From: Candidatus Dormiibacterota bacterium
Lineage (GTDB): Bacteria; Chloroflexota; Dormibacteria; Aeolococcales; Aeolococcaceae
Direction: 5' to 3'
Length of the DNA stretch: 13,521 bases
Assembly (NCBI GenBank): GCA_003135255.1
Contig: PLAX01000102.1
Location: forward strand, 15,236 to 28,756
How positions within the stretch are numbered: position 1 is the stretch's first letter; each line of letters begins with the position of its first letter. Both the position numbers and the translations under genes were made by a program. The notes below the pieces were generated by a model that was not told where the DNA came from, made no database searches, and saw only the letters and a list, made by a program, of their open reading frames with translations. Below are positions 12,265-13,521 of the stretch, in pieces.

Positions 12265-13416
12265 CTACGGACGGATGGCGATCGCGGTCGGCTCACCGCC
12301 GAGGATTATCGGGGCGCCGGCCGTGCTCGCGCTGAGCTTGACGGGGAGCACCCCGTGCGTGCCTCCCGTCCCGTCGAAGAAGCCGAGCAGGGCGGTGGTG
12401 CCGTCCGGCGTGATGGCCACAGCGGTGAAGCTGCCGGAGATCGTCGCCCCGAGCTGGGCCCCGCTCGGGAGCGAGATCAGCCTGGCCCCGGTCCCGCCCA
12501 CCACCACGGCGCGGCTGCCGTCGGGGGCGATGGCGATGGCCTCGGCCTCGCCGCTCACCGCCGAGATCGCGCTGCCGACCACGTCCTGCACAGGGTTCGC
12601 CGACAGCGTGATCGGGATGACGGCGCCGGTGTCCAGGTCGTCCATCACGTAGGCGGCGTGCCCGTCCGGGGTGATCGCCATGTCGACGGGGTTGCCACCG
12701 ACAAGGAGCTGCGGATAGACGGTGCCGGTCGCGAGCGCGATCGGCGTGATCGTGCCGTCGCCGCTGTCCACCACATAGGCGGTGGAGCCGTCGGGGGTGA
12801 TGCCGATGGCGACGGGGACGGCGCCCACCACGATCCCCGGCTCCAGTGTGCGCGTGGCGAGATCGATCGGTACCACCACCCCGTAGGCCTGGGCGGTGGG
12901 AACGACGGCCACATAGGCGATGGCACCGCTCGGGCTGATGGCGATCGAGGAGATCCCGCCATCTTTCGCGATGGGGATCGCCGCCCCGGCGACGCCGGTG
13001 GTGAGGTCGATGGGCGTGACCGTCGCGGCGAAGGCGTCGGCCACGTAGGCGGTGCGCCCGTCGGGGGTGATCGCGATCGCCTCCGGCCGGAGGTCGGCCG
13101 GGATCGGCGCCTCCGCCCTGCCCGCGGTCACGTCGACCGGGACGACGTTGCCGTCCATGGTGGCGGCGTAGGCCATCAGGTCGGTGGCGGGCGGGGTGGG
13201 CGTCGGAGCGGCGGGTGTCGCGGACGCCGCTCCCGAGGGGTGCGCAGACGTCCCGGCCGGGGCTGACGGGGAACCGGTGCCGCTCTTCAGGGGTGCCCCC
13301 GCGGCCCCACAGCCGCTCATCACCAGGACGAGTCCCATCCCGACCACGGCCGTCGCCGTCCGGTGGTGACCCCCAACCCTCCGTGCTGCTCTCCGGATGA
13401 CGCTGCCTCCCTGCAT
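12265..13416 (-). CDS. YVTN-type beta-propeller lipoprotein (paralogue B)
   Basis: A 383-residue protein from ATG 13416. The frame stays open to GTG 13500, but the added 28 residues are acidic and lack signal character, whereas from 13416 the protein begins with a basic stretch (RRAARR), a hydrophobic core and lipobox VMSGC with Cys36. A shorter Ser/Ala/Pro/Thr linker (about 40-72) follows, ending in APTPTPPATD, close to the corresponding PTPTPPASD of paralogue A. The propeller starts at MAYAATMDGNVVPVDVT and runs for about seven repeats with ITPDGxTAYVVD landmarks. Both paralogues share the odd segment ITL-x-ANP-x-QDVVG in the same blade and end in IAxRP, so they are products of one duplication and not independent family members. 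Function unknown; cell-surface binding or sensing is a guess. Confidence 0.86.
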   Translation of the reverse strand: MQGGSVIRRAARRVGGHHRTATAVVGMGLVLVMSGCGAAGAPLKSGTGSPSAPAGTSAHPSGAASATPAAPTPTPPATDLMAYAATMDGNVVPVDVTAGRAEAPIPADLRPEAIAITPDGRTAYVADAFAATVTPIDLTTGVAGAAIPIAKDGGISSIAISPSGAIAYVAVVPTAQAYGVVVPIDLATRTLEPGIVVGAVPVAIGITPDGSTAYVVDSGDGTITPIALATGTVYPQLLVGGNPVDMAITPDGHAAYVMDDLDTGAVIPITLSANPVQDVVGSAISAVSGEAEAIAIAPDGSRAVVVGGTGARLISLPSGAQLGATISGSFTAVAITPDGTTALLGFFDGTGGTHGVLPVKLSASTAGAPIILGGEPTAIAIRP

Positions 13417-13521
13417 GGTCCCGACGACTGTACCGGGTGCCCGATCCTCCGGGCACGCCCCCATCTCGGCGTCCGGGGGAGCCTCGACGTCCGGGCCCAC
13501 CCTCCCCGTGCCCGCTCCGGC
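13417..13521 (-). promoter_or_regulatory. Upstream region of the lipoprotein pair
   Basis: About 105 bases to the window edge. Read leftward, TACAGT (13432-13427) ends ten bases before the ATG at 13416 and could be a -10 box giving a very short leader. No matching -35 box is evident, and the AGGGAG just after the ATG is inside the gene. Nothing else is recognised here. Confidence 0.25.

Noticed and set aside
12136..13266. A 376-codon plus-strand frame opposite paralogue B.
   Set aside because: Its His/Arg/Gly/Asp-rich repeats are simply the complement of the repeated propeller blades.

Overview
The window is uniformly high in GC, with GTG and TTG starts, a 4-base GTGA gene overlap, purine-rich ribosome binding sites and a TTGACG/GAGGAT-type promoter. 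With the gene content (LacI-type control of a CUT1 sugar importer, a BxlA-like GH3 enzyme, CsbD, YVTN-repeat lipoproteins), this points to a high-GC soil-type bacterium: Actinomycetota, or a relative such as Ca. Dormibacterota or Chloroflexota. I cannot place it more precisely from sequence alone. Nothing looks like a plasmid, phage, IS element, tRNA, rRNA or CRISPR array.

Region 1 (1-7575) is an oligosaccharide uptake and hydrolysis locus. Leftward are the start of an ABC ATPase gene (cut by the window edge) and a LacI-family repressor gene. Divergent from the repressor run a lipoprotein substrate-binding protein, two CUT1 permeases (MalF- and MalG-like, overlapping by GTGA) and a cytoplasmic GH3 glycosidase. 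This is the bxlR-bxlEFGA layout known from Streptomyces xylobiose uptake. Short inverted repeats of the form CGAAA-N-TTTCG lie at the importer promoter and at the ATPase promoter, and the reverse form GTTTC-N-GAAAC lies before the repressor gene, so one regulator probably controls all three units. The likely model is that the binding protein captures a beta-linked disaccharide or short oligosaccharide (xylobiose most likely, cello-oligomers possible), the permeases and ATPase import it, the GH3 enzyme splits it, and the sugar or a derivative releases the repressor. A stem-loop between the binding-protein gene and the first permease gene may lower expression of the downstream genes.

Region 2 (7602-10369) is housekeeping-like. 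A class I SAM-dependent O-methyltransferase gene (leftward) converges on the glycosidase gene and diverges, across about 50 bases, from ligA, the NAD-dependent DNA ligase, which is complete with all domains.

Region 3 (10370-10912) holds two tiny rightward genes with good ribosome binding sites: a 51-residue double-hairpin membrane protein (DUF6131-like) and a 52-residue CsbD-family stress protein. Both look less GC-rich than their surroundings. A strong hairpin at 10964-11000 separates them from the next, convergent genes.

Region 4 (11023-13521) holds two tandem leftward paralogues: secreted lipoproteins with a Pro/Thr/Ser-rich linker followed by a seven-bladed YVTN/SPDG-type beta-propeller. 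Their function is unknown. They share an unusual blade motif and clearly arose by duplication. The last 105 bases (13417-13521) are their upstream region. No stretch over 300 bases lacks a gene.
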